The position numbers and the translations under genes are program-made. From the NCBI RefSeq assembly GCF_963576615.1, contig NC_088715.1, positions 1,442,001 to 1,506,000 on the forward strand: 64,000 nucleotides of DNA, in the 5' to 3' direction. This document shows, piece by piece, positions 1-12,825 of this stretch. Within the stretch, counting starts at the first letter, position 1. Each line of letters begins with the position of its first letter. The notes below the pieces were generated by a model, which was not told the origin of the DNA, did no database searches, and saw only the letters and a program-made list of their open reading frames with translations. The DNA is from Watersipora subatra. Its lineage: Eukaryota > Bryozoa > Gymnolaemata > Cheilostomatida > Watersiporidae.

Positions 1-1905
1 TATTGGCAGACAACTTAATAATAGTTATGTTTTGCATAACTATAATGAACTGTTTAGTTAATGAGCTTCAAGCTTGATTATTTTTACGGATGCCATGAAA
101 ATGCTAGCAGGCAATAAAAGCTTGGCTATCGAATTGTAGTGGATTAGATTGCTCGTCTGTATACAGGGAGAATCTGAGATCAAATCATTTGTGAGGCAGA
201 TCTTTTTATTCCTAAATTTTAAATGCAATAACTGGGCTGGCGAGGGTATATAAATATACACTCTTGCAGAACTATGATCAGGCACATTTCATCTAGGTTG
301 TTCAGCTAGCTCTATCATCATCAGCTCATCAATATTCTCCTGAATATGTTATGAATAAGTCAAGTATGTTAGTTTCCAACACATTCACAACCCCAAACAC
401 TAGTTTCCATTTCAGTCGGTGCCTGTGCCACTCCCTATTCATTGGAATGATGTCATTCCCATAAGCCAAAGCTTTCCACAAGCTATTTGCAGTGTTCATG
501 CAGTCACAACCAGCCAAGCTATGTTCAATAATTGTAATATTGTATGCAAGCTTTAAGATCAAAACGATTCAGTTGAAACCTCAAGTTGAGCTGGTTGTTT
601 TGGGAGATGTCAAAACACTTGTCAAACAATATTTTTGTGTTCTTTAGTAGTTGTGGTTTTGTTGTCTCATTCTTCACTCATCAGTTTTAATCTTGACTGT
701 GAGTTTTCATGCTCCTAAAGTCTGATGAGATGAAAGGAGAAACATATCAGTTTATTTTCTAGTCTCAGATTTCCATTGCTTTCTATTATTCAGTTGTCTT
801 CTCTTTATCATCTATTTAGTAAGTTTACCCTGTTCTACTTTTAGACTATCAACACAATAGTCCACGATTGTGGTGTTAAGTCATATGACAGAAACAACAA
901 GTCATCTTATTTGTGTTTGTACTCCTATTTTCAAATTTCAAATTTTCAACTTTTCATTCATTTCAAGCATCTACATACATCTGCGCTCGATGTTTACATT
1001 CTCAGTGCTGGTGCTTGATGCTGCCAGCCATATTATAAAATCAGAGCAAACCATGAACTGATGACTAAGTTTATGCTGACTGTCATTGTAACAGTTTATT
1101 TCTATAATATGCTCAAAGTTCAAGTTTAATCTGTCCCTTTGGTTGATTACAACCTCCAATATGACAGCTGACATCAAAAAGGTCTTTTCATTCTACTGTT
1201 TTTATATTCAGGAGTTATGCGCTCTTCTATGATAAAATAACCTGATTGTTCAGCCTCATTAACTAACAGATGGAATGGAACAATAGTGCAAGAATATCTA
1301 TCATATATTAGGGATACTTGATATTCTATTACATAGACCTGCACATGTCTGTAAATTGGGAGTTACACTCTCTATATGCATATTGCTCTAATGATTGGGA
1401 AATGATCAGTTAGTGACTCTAATAAGAGCATTTGTCACATTCATCAACCATGAATCTTCTATAACAAGCATTTCATTATCATAGCATTTCAGCCTTACCT
1501 ATTTACAGAGATTTGTCATTTGCTCATGACATGTCATTGCTAATATTTATTTTTAAAGAGATTTACTTCTCCACCCCCCCCCCCAAGACTTGCTTATCTC
1601 AACCCATCATTTACCTTGATCATTACAACTAGCTACCATATTTCTTGTGTAGCCTTCTTGTTACCTTTTGTGCTGTTCCCTTCCCGGTTACTCGCTTATT
1701 CTGGCAGTTATATTGTCAGGCCAGATAGGTAAGTGGTTGGCTCCAGTTTCAGCATCCCAGTACTTCCGTTAGAGAAGGCTTAGTCCAATGGCCTCATGTC
1801 CAATAGAAAGCAAGTGTAAGAAATGTTTTAACTCTTTCAGATTTTTTTCGCTTCAAAGATTCTCATTGGGTTAATTTTTTATTTTTAATTTTGTGTATTA
1901 AAATA
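1..1905. other. Gene-free AT-rich stretch
   Basis: I see no exon with convincing splice sites or family resemblance. The short open frames have the composition expected of AT-rich noncoding DNA. An 11-base C run lies at 1574-1584. A Tc1/mariner-like element begins just after this stretch. Confidence 0.5.
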
Positions 1906-1907
1906 TA

Positions 1908-3383
1908 CCGTAAAACCTTTAATTGAATGGCATGGCGCTCTATTTTCCAACCATTTTTTTACCGTGGCGATCAATTAAAGGCGGCATTCAAATAGAGACA
2001 GGCAGTGTGTTTTTTCAAATGGCTCGTCAGAATTCTCGGAAGATAAATCTAGCCATATTACTGGTGAAGCAAATGTCACCTATATTGGGCTCTCTATTCC
2101 GGTGGAGCAATATGAAACTTTTCGGATCCAATAAATCTGCTAACTTGCATAACTTACCAAAGATCTCTTAATAAATATGCATCGAGAAACCAAGAATGAT
2201 CTCTACCAGTTGATATATATTGCTTGCAATGGACCTGTGATTATATTATAGCCTAGGGATGACCAAATGATTTTGGCCATTATCCGTTACAGACAATTCT
2301 GGCAAATGAAAGATCCACAACAATCTGAAGATGTGTATTTTTCTTTTTTATCATGCATAAACATGAAAGTAGTTATCTACATCTTAAACAAGGCGTCAAA
2401 TATGATTTTAGAAATTTTTGCTTGTATACATAATGACTACAAATCAGTGAATATATGTGCTTCAGTAAATATGTCTGATATTAGTGAGAGAAATGAGGAG
2501 TGGGCTTTGACTTCACATTACTATCAGAACGCAGTTTTTTGCTACATACAGCGACTCCTAAAGTTTACGAAGATGAATATTTTACTTTTTATGAATGAAT
2601 TACTTTTTACAAAAATCATTGATGAAAACAAGGAATTCACAAAAATTCTGATATAAGTTTACAAAAAACATTTTTAAAGCAAATTAAAGAAATTACTTCC
2701 AAAGATCCGAATCTGGATCTTGATTCGCCATTTGGCCATAGCTGTTATTGCCTGTGTCCTTTTTTGCATTTTGTTGGCCTTTTAAATTTGTATTTAATTT
2801 TAAATTTGAAGATATATTTTTATTTTATATGTATGTTTCACGGTGTTGCAAAAAAGCTCATTGCATTCATTGATATAGTTGCTACAGTTTGCGTCCAAAA
2901 CTAGCTTTTTATGTTCAATAGAAGTTGAGTTATAGACATCAATCCAATGTAAGCCGTGTTAAGATAGCCACAAGGATGCTATTAAATAATAGGCTATTAA
3001 TCTTCATATTTAGAAGTTATACAAGACAATCTATTAAACGATACAAATGTACATGTATATCCATGAACAAGTGACATAAATGAACTTTACAGAAACAGAT
3101 TTTATCGTTATTTAACAATGAATCGTTTACAACATCAATGATTATTATTAATGTAAACAATTATGAATTAACTTATTATCATTACAATTATGTGGAGGCT
3201 TTTTTCTACCGAACACTTGATATTATGGGTTCAAAAATGTCAAAGATAGTCAAAGCTGCGGTCAAATGCAGGTTACGTTCAATAGAGGGTTGCTATTTAT
3301 TTATCAACCCTTTTCTCATATATAGTTACGGCCAAATAGAAGTGGTGTTCAAATAGAGGGGCATTCAATTGGAGGTTTTACGG
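1908..3383. mobile_element. Tc1/mariner-like non-autonomous DNA transposon, copy 1
   Basis: The left end begins CCGTAAAACCTTTAATTGAA. The right end is its inverse with a few mismatches and finishes AGGTTTTACGG. A TA dinucleotide abuts each end (1906-1907 and 3384-3385), the usual target duplication of Tc1/mariner elements. Words such as TTCAAATAGAG recur inside both ends as sub-terminal repeats. No transposase is visible. A hAT-like element is nested at 2254-2744. A second, diverged copy lies at 9716-10939. Confidence 0.75.
2254..2744. mobile_element. hAT-like MITE nested in the Tc1/mariner-like copy
   Basis: The ends are imperfect inverted repeats: TAGGGATGACCAAATG on the left, and CATTTGGCCATAGCTG on the right, whose complement matches it at about 12 of 16 positions. 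They are flanked by TTATAGCC (2246-2253) and TTATTGCC (2745-2752), an 8-bp duplication with one mismatch, as hAT transposition leaves. The related copy at 9716-10939 has no such insert at the corresponding position. A 129-codon open frame inside (2267-2656) matches no family I know and is probably chance. Confidence 0.6.
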
Positions 3384-3519
3384 TATGTCAGATTTGAATT
3401 CTTTTATGTTATATAGAGAGTATTATTTTAAGATATGAAGGCACTTTTATGTATTACTAGGCAAAGCATCTAGAGATGTTAACAAAATTATCCCTCGCTA
3501 CTTTTGGTCTCCCGTTTAA

Positions 3520-5725
3520 CCCACTCAGGCCTGTTCCCGGTTACTACGGGTTGAATTTTGATTCACTCTATTGCTTAGTTGTTTAGGTACATTGGTCTTA
3601 TTCATTCGCCAAACAAAGTTTAAGAGCCTTGGCATCAATTTGATACCAAATATGTGATTGTTGAATAGATTTTTAACTAACAAATTACGTGATAGATATC
3701 AACTGTTTTGAAAATCTTTTGATCACCATTTTGAGAAAAGTTTATCCGAGCGATGGCAAAAATTTTTAAGTGATTAAAAATTACTACAGACGTGGTAAAT
3801 AGCTCAGGGGAAAAAATAGCAACGAAAGTGATGTTCAAGAAGAAAATGAGAACTTTCTGATGGAAGAAGGCAAGTTTTATGTGGCTATTTATATAATTTT
3901 ACCGACAAAAAACGATGAAAAGCCGAAGCTTTTCTTGTGAATTTCAAACAAACTTTGTTCTAACAGTGCAATATATGGATTTTTTCATGATACACGTGAT
4001 TATAACATTTTCAATCCAAATCAATTTAGATTCTTCTTGAAGCATGAACTCATCACTCTACTACCCCATAATAAATAATAATTTTATGATTTCCTTGTAG
4101 GACTACAAGATAACTAAAATTTCTTATTTCTTTTATATCCAATTATTCAACCCATAGTTAGTCAAGCATAATTATAGTTCTCAACCTCAACATCTACTAT
4201 AAACTAGCCCCAACCACTAGGCTCTAATATTGGTTGATAGGGGACTCTTACCACAGTAATCATCTTCATGACTTTCTGTGTTTATAACTACAGTATCAAA
4301 AAATATTTGCAATTTGTATTACCAGTTTTTAGCTGCAGTAGACTACTTATTTTTCAATTTTTATCAGGTATTTACCATGAAAAGCTACTAAAGCACAATT
4401 TTTTCTAGGCTGTACGAGAAGTTTGAAAGCAAATAGGTTGCTGTCTACCGATCATTTTTGCTACAAGTAGGTGAAGACAGTCAAGGGCTTGTGAGTGATG
4501 ATGCCATTGATGCTGAGCCTAGGGCTTCAACACCAATACCTGATGATAGTGACCTGGATGGTAATTACGACTCACAAGATGCTAACATTTAACCAAGCTC
4601 CGAGTTTAGTTGTGACATTCCTTTGCGTCCAGCTCCATGTTTTAAGTGGTGGCATACCGAGCGGAACTTTTAAAATAATTCTTTCATAAATATATGAGCG
4701 TGTTCATAAATAGTGATGGAACATTTAGAGTTATTTGATGCCAACCAAATATGCATATTTGTTCCCATTATAAAATTATTGGAGCAGCTGATGCAGTATA
4801 TTCTTGGCTTTCAGATAATATAAAATTTATAGGTTTTGAAATAGCAGTGCCAGAGCTATAAAGTGAAACATGTTAAATGATTAGACACTTTTGTGATGTC
4901 TCATCATTTACCAATGTTGCACATCATAGCTCCGGAACTACTATCTTGAAAGCAATAATTTTTATATCATCTGAAAGCTAAGAATATACTACACCAACTA
5001 ACTTAAAATGGCAGCAAATATGCATGTGTAGTTGGCATCAAATAACTCTCACTGTGTCATCATTTTTTATGAACACACCCATATTATACATGTATACTTG
5101 TATATTATTTCGTTTTCATGCATATTCAGTTTTACTGTATTTTTCACAATATATTTTATTGTATTTTAAAACATATTTTCTTTGCTGGTGATTGTCTGTT
5201 AGCTGGTAACTTCAGTATTTTTTATGCATAATATATTCATAATAACCTCTGCAATGCATTTCAATATAAATTAAGAAATTGTTTGACTATATAATTGATA
5301 AAACTGTCAGTGATGTAGTGTTGGTTAGAAGCTCGTAACACCTGTTCTATTGCTTGGAATTGAGAAATATTTTTTTTGTTTGCTGCTGATAAAATTTGCT
5401 ATGAATCTAACATAAGTCCAACAATGTCAGTACAAAAAAACTGCTTGTGAGTTGCTATGAAACTTAAAAAAATAATTTTGATCGAAGAAAAGTTCACGGA
5501 AGTATTAAAAATTGTGGTTAGTAGAATTTGTAAAGGTGCAGAGACATTTGTAGCAAATTGGAGCCTTGAATGTTTTTGTTAAGCTGCAAAAATCAAATCA
5601 AGATTATTTTAAAAAGAATTCCAGTTATACTCAATTTCGTGTAGCTCTGTTTTAATTGTAAGGCTAGTGAAAAATTAATTAGGCTGGGGGGGCAGTCAAC
5701 CCATAACTAATTAGTCCTGAATGGG
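3520..5725. mobile_element. piggyBac-like element flanked by TTAA/ATAA, decayed
   Basis: The left end is TTAA followed by CCCACTCAGGCCTG. The right end read inward is TTAT followed by CCCATTCAGGACTAATTAG. Both carry a GGGTTGA motif a few tens of bases further in. CCC termini beside TTAA are typical of piggyBac elements. Inside, about 4437-4594 encodes an acidic stretch rich in Asp and Ser (for example SDDAIDAEP and PDDSDLDGNYDS) that ends at a TAA; the same frame then continues for another 30 or so codons (to about 4672). This could be the remains of an acidic transposase N-terminus, but no catalytic region is recognisable. Confidence 0.45.
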
Positions 5726-6205
5726 ATAATATCTTCTTGTTCAACAGTAAAAATAGAGCGATACCTCAACATATACGAGCTTAATGAGTTCTAGAACATA
5801 GTTCCTATTTCAATTCTCATATCTCAAAACAATTTTTCTTATGTAATAAATAAATAGGAATTAGTTTATTCCTTCCAGTAGAATAAAGAAGCTAGAGTGG
5901 CTATTACAACGGAAATGTGTTTTTCATTGGTTTAACTCAATACCTGCAGTCACAAAGTAACAAATACCTAATGTATCCAATGGTTATGGTCTGCAATGAA
6001 AGAATATCTTTATATGCTGTACTGTACAGAGTTCTCACCTTTGAGACAGACAGTAGAGGCTAGCGATGGTTCAGGAAATACTTGACTACAACTCAATCTG
6101 AACTCTACACTTTTGTCACGCTACGCAACAGTAAAGAAACTTTACATTTAACCTAAATTTATTTAGCTGACTACGCATACAATTATAAATAAGTTTTTAT
6201 TTTAA
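5726..6205. other. Gene-free spacer
   Basis: A short AT-rich spacer between two TTAA-type elements. I see no coding signal, RNA gene or repeat in it. Confidence 0.4.
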
Positions 6206-8905
6206 GGTTAACTTGCAACAAAATTCACATTACATTTATTTGGTATTAAAAGATTAACCATGTTTTACTCTGTTGTGTTGTAAGTGCCAAATATGTGAAA
6301 ATGGGATTAGAAGCTTTTAAAACCTCAAAAACGAAAAGCGGCCGTTGATTGGAATCTCTTTATTTCGATGACGTAGTCACGAAATTTGGTTATCGGCTTG
6401 CCACGTATTTTCTCACGTGAATTAAAAGGCCAATACACGGCTCAATATAAAACTTATCGTAGTACTAGTTTATGACAAACACTTCGGGTTTTACCGAATA
6501 CCCCGGATCATATATAGATGCTCGCTACTTTACAGGTTTGTTTCGACCTGGTATAATCGGCAAGTTGTAATCTGATCGTGTGACCAAATACTTCGCAAAT
6601 ATTTTCTGCAGCATTTTTCGATTATCACAAGTGACCAACATGCTCGTCATGATTATCAGATAATGATATGTACTCTTTCAAGCTAAGGCCAAAAAATTAA
6701 ACAAATTTTTACGGTAAGTTATCAGATATCACTGGTAAAAGTGACAGCATTACGATGATGATAAAACAGACGCATAAGAACAATAGATATAGTTTTATTG
6801 AATGTGTGAAGTATACCCTACAGGATGAATTTATTTGCGAAGTTATATTTTGCGAAAATTGTCATTTCATGCATATTCACTGATTAATTTATTCGCGGCT
6901 AAAAACTGCTACTCTCTATGAATAGTTAACCCTATTACTTCTACCAATTGAGTTAACCCTACGCAAGTGCGCATTGCGTGTTTCGTTTTCTATATTTAGC
7001 TTACAACTACGGGTGGATCGTGCTGAGGCGGGACAGCTAAGCTATAACTTTTTTGTTGCGTTCAGAGGTTTTTACGAATATTCATAGATTTTGAGACCTT
7101 GGATGAACCAACAACTAGTGGTAAGTAATGAGTTTTATCAAAACCATTTACTAAATTAGTTGAATTTTACTTTGGTTCTTCGGTAAAACGCAATATTTAT
7201 TTTTCTATCCCTACCGCTTCATTATTTGTTTCAGTGTGAGAGAGATTTTTTATCATACACGCAAGCACAATACTGCAAGGGTGGTATATTTCATTCTTAA
7301 AAAATCACGAATCATTCAGGGAAGTCTGGAAATTGAGTTAGAAGTGACCGCAGCTACTTACGAGGAGAATATATATGTTTAAAAAAAGAACAAAATGCCC
7401 TTACAAGCCCAAATCTGTGGCCAACCGGAAGAACTTTGCAATAGTAAGCCACAAGGAGAGTTCTGATGATAACTTCCTTACCAGCCATGTAGTAGCGAAA
7501 TAATTGCCTTTAACATCTACCCAAGACAGTGACAACGATATAGAGCTGCTATTACTAAAATAACTAGTCAGAGAGCACCACTACACGCTAGTATTCACTT
7601 TTCAAGAGGTTCAGTTTAATTTTATTGCTCTAGACAACCGCCATATATACTAAATTGTTTATATTTACTCCATTCATAGTTGGTAAAATAATATTTGTAT
7701 TTGAAATATTTTATTTGGACACTCAAGTTTGTAATAAATTATAATATATTTATACATGAAATGAAATATATAATTTAATCATGTTTGCTGCAGCGATATC
7801 AAGGAGTTGTTGTCGATGAAGGGTCTAGGTGGACTAGTTGCTTCTCTGCCAATATTCCTGCCTTGATGAATATTACTACTTGTCTCTAGTTTTCGTAATC
7901 GGAGTAAGTTGTTTCATTCTCAATCCGCAGTCAACACAAGAAGAAAAAAATATAACTAAGTGTTAAGAAAGTACAAAAACAATTGCTGAAGTATTTAATG
8001 AAAGCGATCAGTTTTTAAACAAACGAATTAACTAATACAGTTAGTTACGGAAAAAAGTATTTGCACTGCAAATTAAATACATACCATAATGTCCAGATCA
8101 GAATCATGGTTGTCCTCAACTTCGAGATTAGCGATTGATGGGGTTGATTTCGAAGTAAAAAGACAAGGAGAGATTTTTTTGCGATGATGAAGCCATGGCG
8201 AATAACTTGTGAAAACGTTGAATAATTTTGTAAAGAGATTTGATGCAATGGCAATAAAAATTGAAGCCTGGTGATGATTTTAAAGAAGTTTTGGAACTCG
8301 GCTACGTTTAGTACTTTTGCCTAGCTGTTATTTTTGCGTTGACGCCATTCTGCCTATCTTGTGACAACCTTGAATCATTTTGTAAAGAAATGTGATGCAC
8401 TGGCAATGGTGTTAACTCAAAGCTCAGGCAATGATTATAAAAATGTTTTGGAACTCAACAATGATTAGTATTTATACTAAAAACAAGCTTAGCGGCTAGT
8501 TTTTAATTTGATGCAGTAGTTATTTTCCCTTGTGATTAAAAATAAAACTAATTATTCATGGAATTTAATAATTTACGAAATTGATTATTCGTGAAATTGC
8601 GAATTTCTATAACAAGCGAATATTTTCATACTGGAGGGCATTTGGGAAATTATTTCAACGAATAAGGTTGGAAAAAAGTGGAAACAAAAACCATCTCTCA
8701 CAACTACATCACATATGAGCTGTTTTAGAAAAGGAATGCAAACTACGGCGGTCTCGTGTGGCTGCGATTTTCTGTTCGTTTTTGAGGTTTTAAAAGCTTG
8801 TAATCACCTTTCCACATATTGTGCACCCACAACACCACAGAGTAAGTCATGGTGAATCTTTTCATATCAAATAACGATAATGTGAATTTTGTTGTGATTC
8901 AACCT
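6206..8905. mobile_element. DNA transposon with long (~140 bp) inverted repeats, TTAA-flanked
   Basis: About 6206-6345 and 8766-8905 are inverted copies of each other; both contain the words CAACAAAATTCACATTA and AAGCTTTTAAAACCTC. TTAA lies at 6202-6205 and 8906-8909, suggesting a TTAA target. A weaker inner pair of inverted segments rich in TTCGCGA-like words lies near 6815-6895 and 8560-8650. The interior has a 42-codon lysine-rich frame (7375-7503) and a tandem duplication (8183-8480). I see no intact transposase, so it is probably non-autonomous. Confidence 0.6.
8183..8480. repeat. Two-copy diverged tandem duplication
   Basis: About 8183-8310 and 8342-8480 align along their length. Shared words include AATTTTGTAAAGA / CATTTTGTAAAGA, TTTGATGCAATGGCAA / TGTGATGCACTGGCAA and TTTTGGAACTC. 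The copies lie inside the 2.7-kb inverted-repeat element and are well diverged. Confidence 0.6.
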
Positions 8906-8909
8906 TTAA

Positions 8910-9713
8910 CCTAGTTTATCAAGGAATGCTAGATAACCTAATTTCTCTGTGGTGATTGCCACAAAATTAAGGAAGAGGTGAGGGTCAGCAATATAGTAGC
9001 CCAGTAAAATTTTGCTTACAAGCTATGTTATATGACAGACAATCTGGTGAATGCCAGCTGGTCACATTGGTTGAGTGCTCTCTTCATTTCCATTCACTGC
9101 TTTAAAATAGCTCAGCATGTAGATTGGGTGGCCTCTCCTTGTGTGGCAATAACTAAAAACTGTCAGTTTGAGTTCAACAATAATCATAGTAAAGTTTAAA
9201 ATACTTTATAACTATCAACTACATGTATAACTAATAATCTGCTTCAACTAGTAATTTATTAATAAAACTATTTATAGCTCTGTTTCTCTTGTTTCTAAAC
9301 AGATAGAGAAGTTGTATCACATGTTTTAGTTCCGTCCTGTATCACACCTGTATTATTTATTAAAGATTTTGTATGTTTATATGAAATTTTTATTCAAGGC
9401 ACATAATGGTGAGTAACAATCATGCTAATTCTTACAGAGCAGTTCTTTTTTCTTTTACAATTTCAGGTCAACATAATAAAACCTTTGATATGAACGAGAG
9501 TTTTATTACTCTTCGATAACTATCTGAGGATTACATACGCCCAACCAAAGGTTGACAATGTATGCTCAGTATACATTGGGATTATTCTGTACTTTGCTCG
9601 TATGAAACTATGTCATCTGCAGAGGAACTTGGGCTGAATGACAAAATAAGCTGACTTGGAGGGTATTTCAGAGGATATTCAGTTTATAATTTAGAATTGT
9701 TTACTACTAAAAT
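8910..9713. other. Gene-free spacer
   Basis: AT-rich sequence between two transposons. No exon, RNA gene or notable repeat is visible. Confidence 0.4.
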
Positions 9714-9715
9714 TA

Positions 9716-10939
9716 CCGCGAAACCTTTATTTGAATGACATTGCATTCTATTTTTAACCTTTCCCCTATCTATAATATCGATCAAATAGAGGGTGTTGTT
9801 GTATTTTGCAAATAGCTCTGTGAATTTTGGAAGATAATTTTTACCATTTTACAGGCGAAGCCAATGTCTTAACCCTTAATGTCATTAACTCTTTTGAATG
9901 CAATAAATCTGCTAACTTGTCGAGGATCTCTAAATAACAAGCATGGGAAGAGGAGCAGTATCCCTGGCAGTTGATATATATTACTTGCAATTAACATGTG
10001 ATGATACTATAACACATGATTCTGTTGCCCCGCCTTGCAATTTGTTAGTGCTTTGAATTTTTTTATTTGTACCAAGTTTGGAGGTATATCTTTATGTTAT
10101 TCTATATTTAAAATTGTTACATAAAAGCTTATTACATTCATTGATAGGTTTGCTACAGTTTGCAGTGAAAACCAACTTTTATATGCGATAGAAGAAGGGT
10201 TATGAAGGTTGATCCATTGTAAGCTGTGTAAGGATAACCGCAAAGGAGCTATTAAATAATATACTATAAATCTGGAATTTTACAAGCTTTATAGTAATAA
10301 TTTATCAGACGTTACAAATGTATACATTCACGAACAAGTGACATAAATGAACCATACTTCTGCAAGTAGTTTTAGTATGTATAAACAAAAATTTATAATT
10401 TTGAAACTGAGTATTTGCTCGTTAGGTTCGTAAATTGCGTTCTGATTGTTGCATTCAATAGAACAAGCAACTTCTGGCTACTCAATACTTTCCATAATAT
10501 TTTCTGACCTCAAATCTTCCTTTGCGTTGCTGAACTAAACGATATTAGCCTCCAAACAATTTTTCGTGCAGAGATAAACACTTACGCGTTGCATTTCACG
10601 CAAATTATAAACCTATAGCTGATTCGCTAAGCCCAACTTTTAGACTAAAACTAGTCGCTTCACATACCCTCGTAAATATAATCCGTTTTTACCTACATCA
10701 AAGTATCAAAACCGCATCAAACAAATGAACTACTATTAGTCTGATACAGTTATTAATCATTTCTACCGTGTTTCTTTCAAAGGTAATTATAATTATTTGT
10801 TATTAATGGAACCGAGTCAGTATTAGTACAATTTTGAGAACAATTTTCTACTGGTCACTCGCTATTATGAGTTTGTAAAGTTAAAAAAATGTCAAAGTGA
10901 TGTTTAAATGGAGATAGCGTTCATTTAAAGGGTTTACAA
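9716..10939. mobile_element. Tc1/mariner-like non-autonomous DNA transposon, copy 2
   Basis: The left end CCGCGAAACCTTTATTTGAA and the right end ATTTAAAGGGTTTACAA are degenerate inverted repeats of the family seen at 1908-3383, with TA at 9714-9715 and 10940-10941. Internal words align with copy 1 in the same order, for example GTTGATATATATTACTTGCA. It lacks copy 1's hAT-like insert but has other private sequence. No coding capacity is visible. Confidence 0.65.
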
Positions 10940-10941
10940 TA

Positions 10942-11868
10942 AGTTTAAACAAATTAAAAATAATTTATCTACTGCTTTTTGATTGCAGCTGCTAGTACCA
11001 AACTATGTCTTTAGAAAAGTTGTAAAAATACTTAAATAGTGTCCACTTACTGCTAGCTTGCCTTGTCACATGACACACTCGCCAAAGATAAAATATCTAA
11101 TTTTATTGATTCAAGCAGGCGTACCTTATCACAACTACGGCCACATTTTCCGATGGGCAGACAAATACTTATTTCAAACAAAACTTTGTGTGTCTTTGAA
11201 AAGTGTTACAAACTATTAAGCATCCTTGACCTCAATGCTGTTTATTATCTGCCCTTAAGCTGAGTGTTTGGTATTTAGGAATTTATCTGAGGAACAGTAG
11301 CCTTAACTAGTAGACCTTGACTAGCACCCGCCACTGGCTATCTTACTATGTGTGGGGGTCCTACCACACTAAGTTGTCGTCAGAATAGTCACTTTTAAAA
11401 TCACTGTTGTCGCTTTTAAAATCACTGTCCTCACCTTTTTTAAGTTGGTGACCAGAACAACATCTTTCTCTTCACATTCCTTATTTTAATACAAATATCC
11501 ATTCTGCTGGTAATGGGTTGCGTTAAAAACATAAAATTTGCTCAGCTTTCAATTCTTCTAATCAAAAGCATGATTAAACCAGCGACCTCAACAAACTTAT
11601 TAATGATGTTTGGGAGCGTTGCTGATTAGTCCGCGAAGAGTGACAGCCATCTTAGGTTTTTAGGGCTACATTTCTTGTACTGAAACTAGACTGAGATTGT
11701 CTTTAATAATCACTGTCAGTCACAGACTTGGAAACGGATTTGCTGTCAATGTCGCGGCATTTGCTGTTTACTTTAATTACCTGGCAGTCTATAAATGCTG
11801 AGCCAGCTGCTTCAAACCAAAACTAGTAAAGTTTCATTTGATCGTGGTGATTTATGGACAAATAATAA
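10942..11868. other. Gene-free stretch
   Basis: Nothing coding is supported here. A short direct repeat of TTTTAAAATCACTGT occurs near 11393-11430. Confidence 0.4.
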
Positions 11869-11876
11869 GTTAGTAA

Positions 11877-12604
11877 TGGTATGGCCACACATAACAAACT
11901 TGTTGTTGGTTCTGACCGAAATCACGAATCGAACGAAACACACAGAATTATTCTGTGCTGTTAGAATCGTGCTAGCAAGAACGATTCTAGCAGTTTTTGC
12001 AATTAGTATAGTCCAAAACATGTATAATGACACACAATAAAAGTATAAGTGCAATTCAACATAGTACACATGATGCAAGTGCTTAGATTGTGCTATTGTA
12101 TGTATTTATTGTTTGAACACTGTTGCTACAAATCATTTATTTTTAATAATAAAAATTTACTTTTTAGCAGCAAAAGTTTTGTGGTAGAAAATGTTGTCAT
12201 CTTTGGCGCAATCAAGTCGGTTGCATCGTATTTACTTCGGTGAATTGATTTAATATTGTTCCTGCGTGTGGCATGATGTTCTCGGACTACATAAATTTTA
12301 AAAGTTGCTAGAGTCGTGCTCACTAACACACAATAGTGCAACTTAAACAGTTACATCGTGTGTACTATGTTGAATTGCCTTCGTACTTTTATTGTGTGTT
12401 GCAATAGGTGTCTTGGACTATACTAATTGTTAAAGCTGCTAGAATCGTGCTCGCTAATAATTTGTTTAGTCTATTAAAAGCGTTTCGTCGACGAATTCGC
12501 TAGGCATGCACAGCTCAGATAATTCTGTGAATTTTGACCAAATAATTCTGTAACTCTGGCCAAAACTCATAACCAGCGAAAAATTTGTTATGTGTAGCCG
12601 TACA
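11877..12604. mobile_element. hAT-like fold-back element
   Basis: The left arm (from TGGTATGGCCACACATAACA) and the right arm (ending TGTTATGTGTAGCCGTACA) are inverted repeats. The similarity runs on deep inside: AACACACAATAAAAGTA on one arm mirrors TACTTTTATTGTGTGTT on the other. GTTAGTAA (11869-11876) and TTTAATAA (12605-12612) match at 6 of 8 positions, compatible with an old hAT duplication. With most of its length in the arms, the element could fold into a large hairpin. A related but diverged copy lies at about 36340-37000. Confidence 0.6.
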
Positions 12605-12629
12605 TTTAATAATCCAACTTACACAATCA

Positions 12630-12654
12630 TCGTCACCTCGTCACCTCGTCACCC
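12630..12654. repeat. Short CGTCACCT tandem repeat
   Basis: CGTCACCT occurs as about three tandem units just outside the fold-back element. Confidence 0.5.
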
Positions 12655-12825
12655 ACATTGATAAATAATCGTTTCGTTCGTCACTTTTTAAATATATTTG
12701 TCGTCGGGTCGTCAGAATCGTCACAAAACATGGGAAGACCTTCATGTGTGACATTTGCTAGCAAGTGTCTATAAGTCATGCACTGTTTTTGCTAGCTCAG
12801 TGTGAGTGGCTGATATGCTGAGATA

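Noticed and set aside
2267-2656. 129-codon open frame in the nested hAT-like element
   Set aside because: No family resemblance; its Ile- and Asn-rich composition is typical of AT-rich noncoding sequence.
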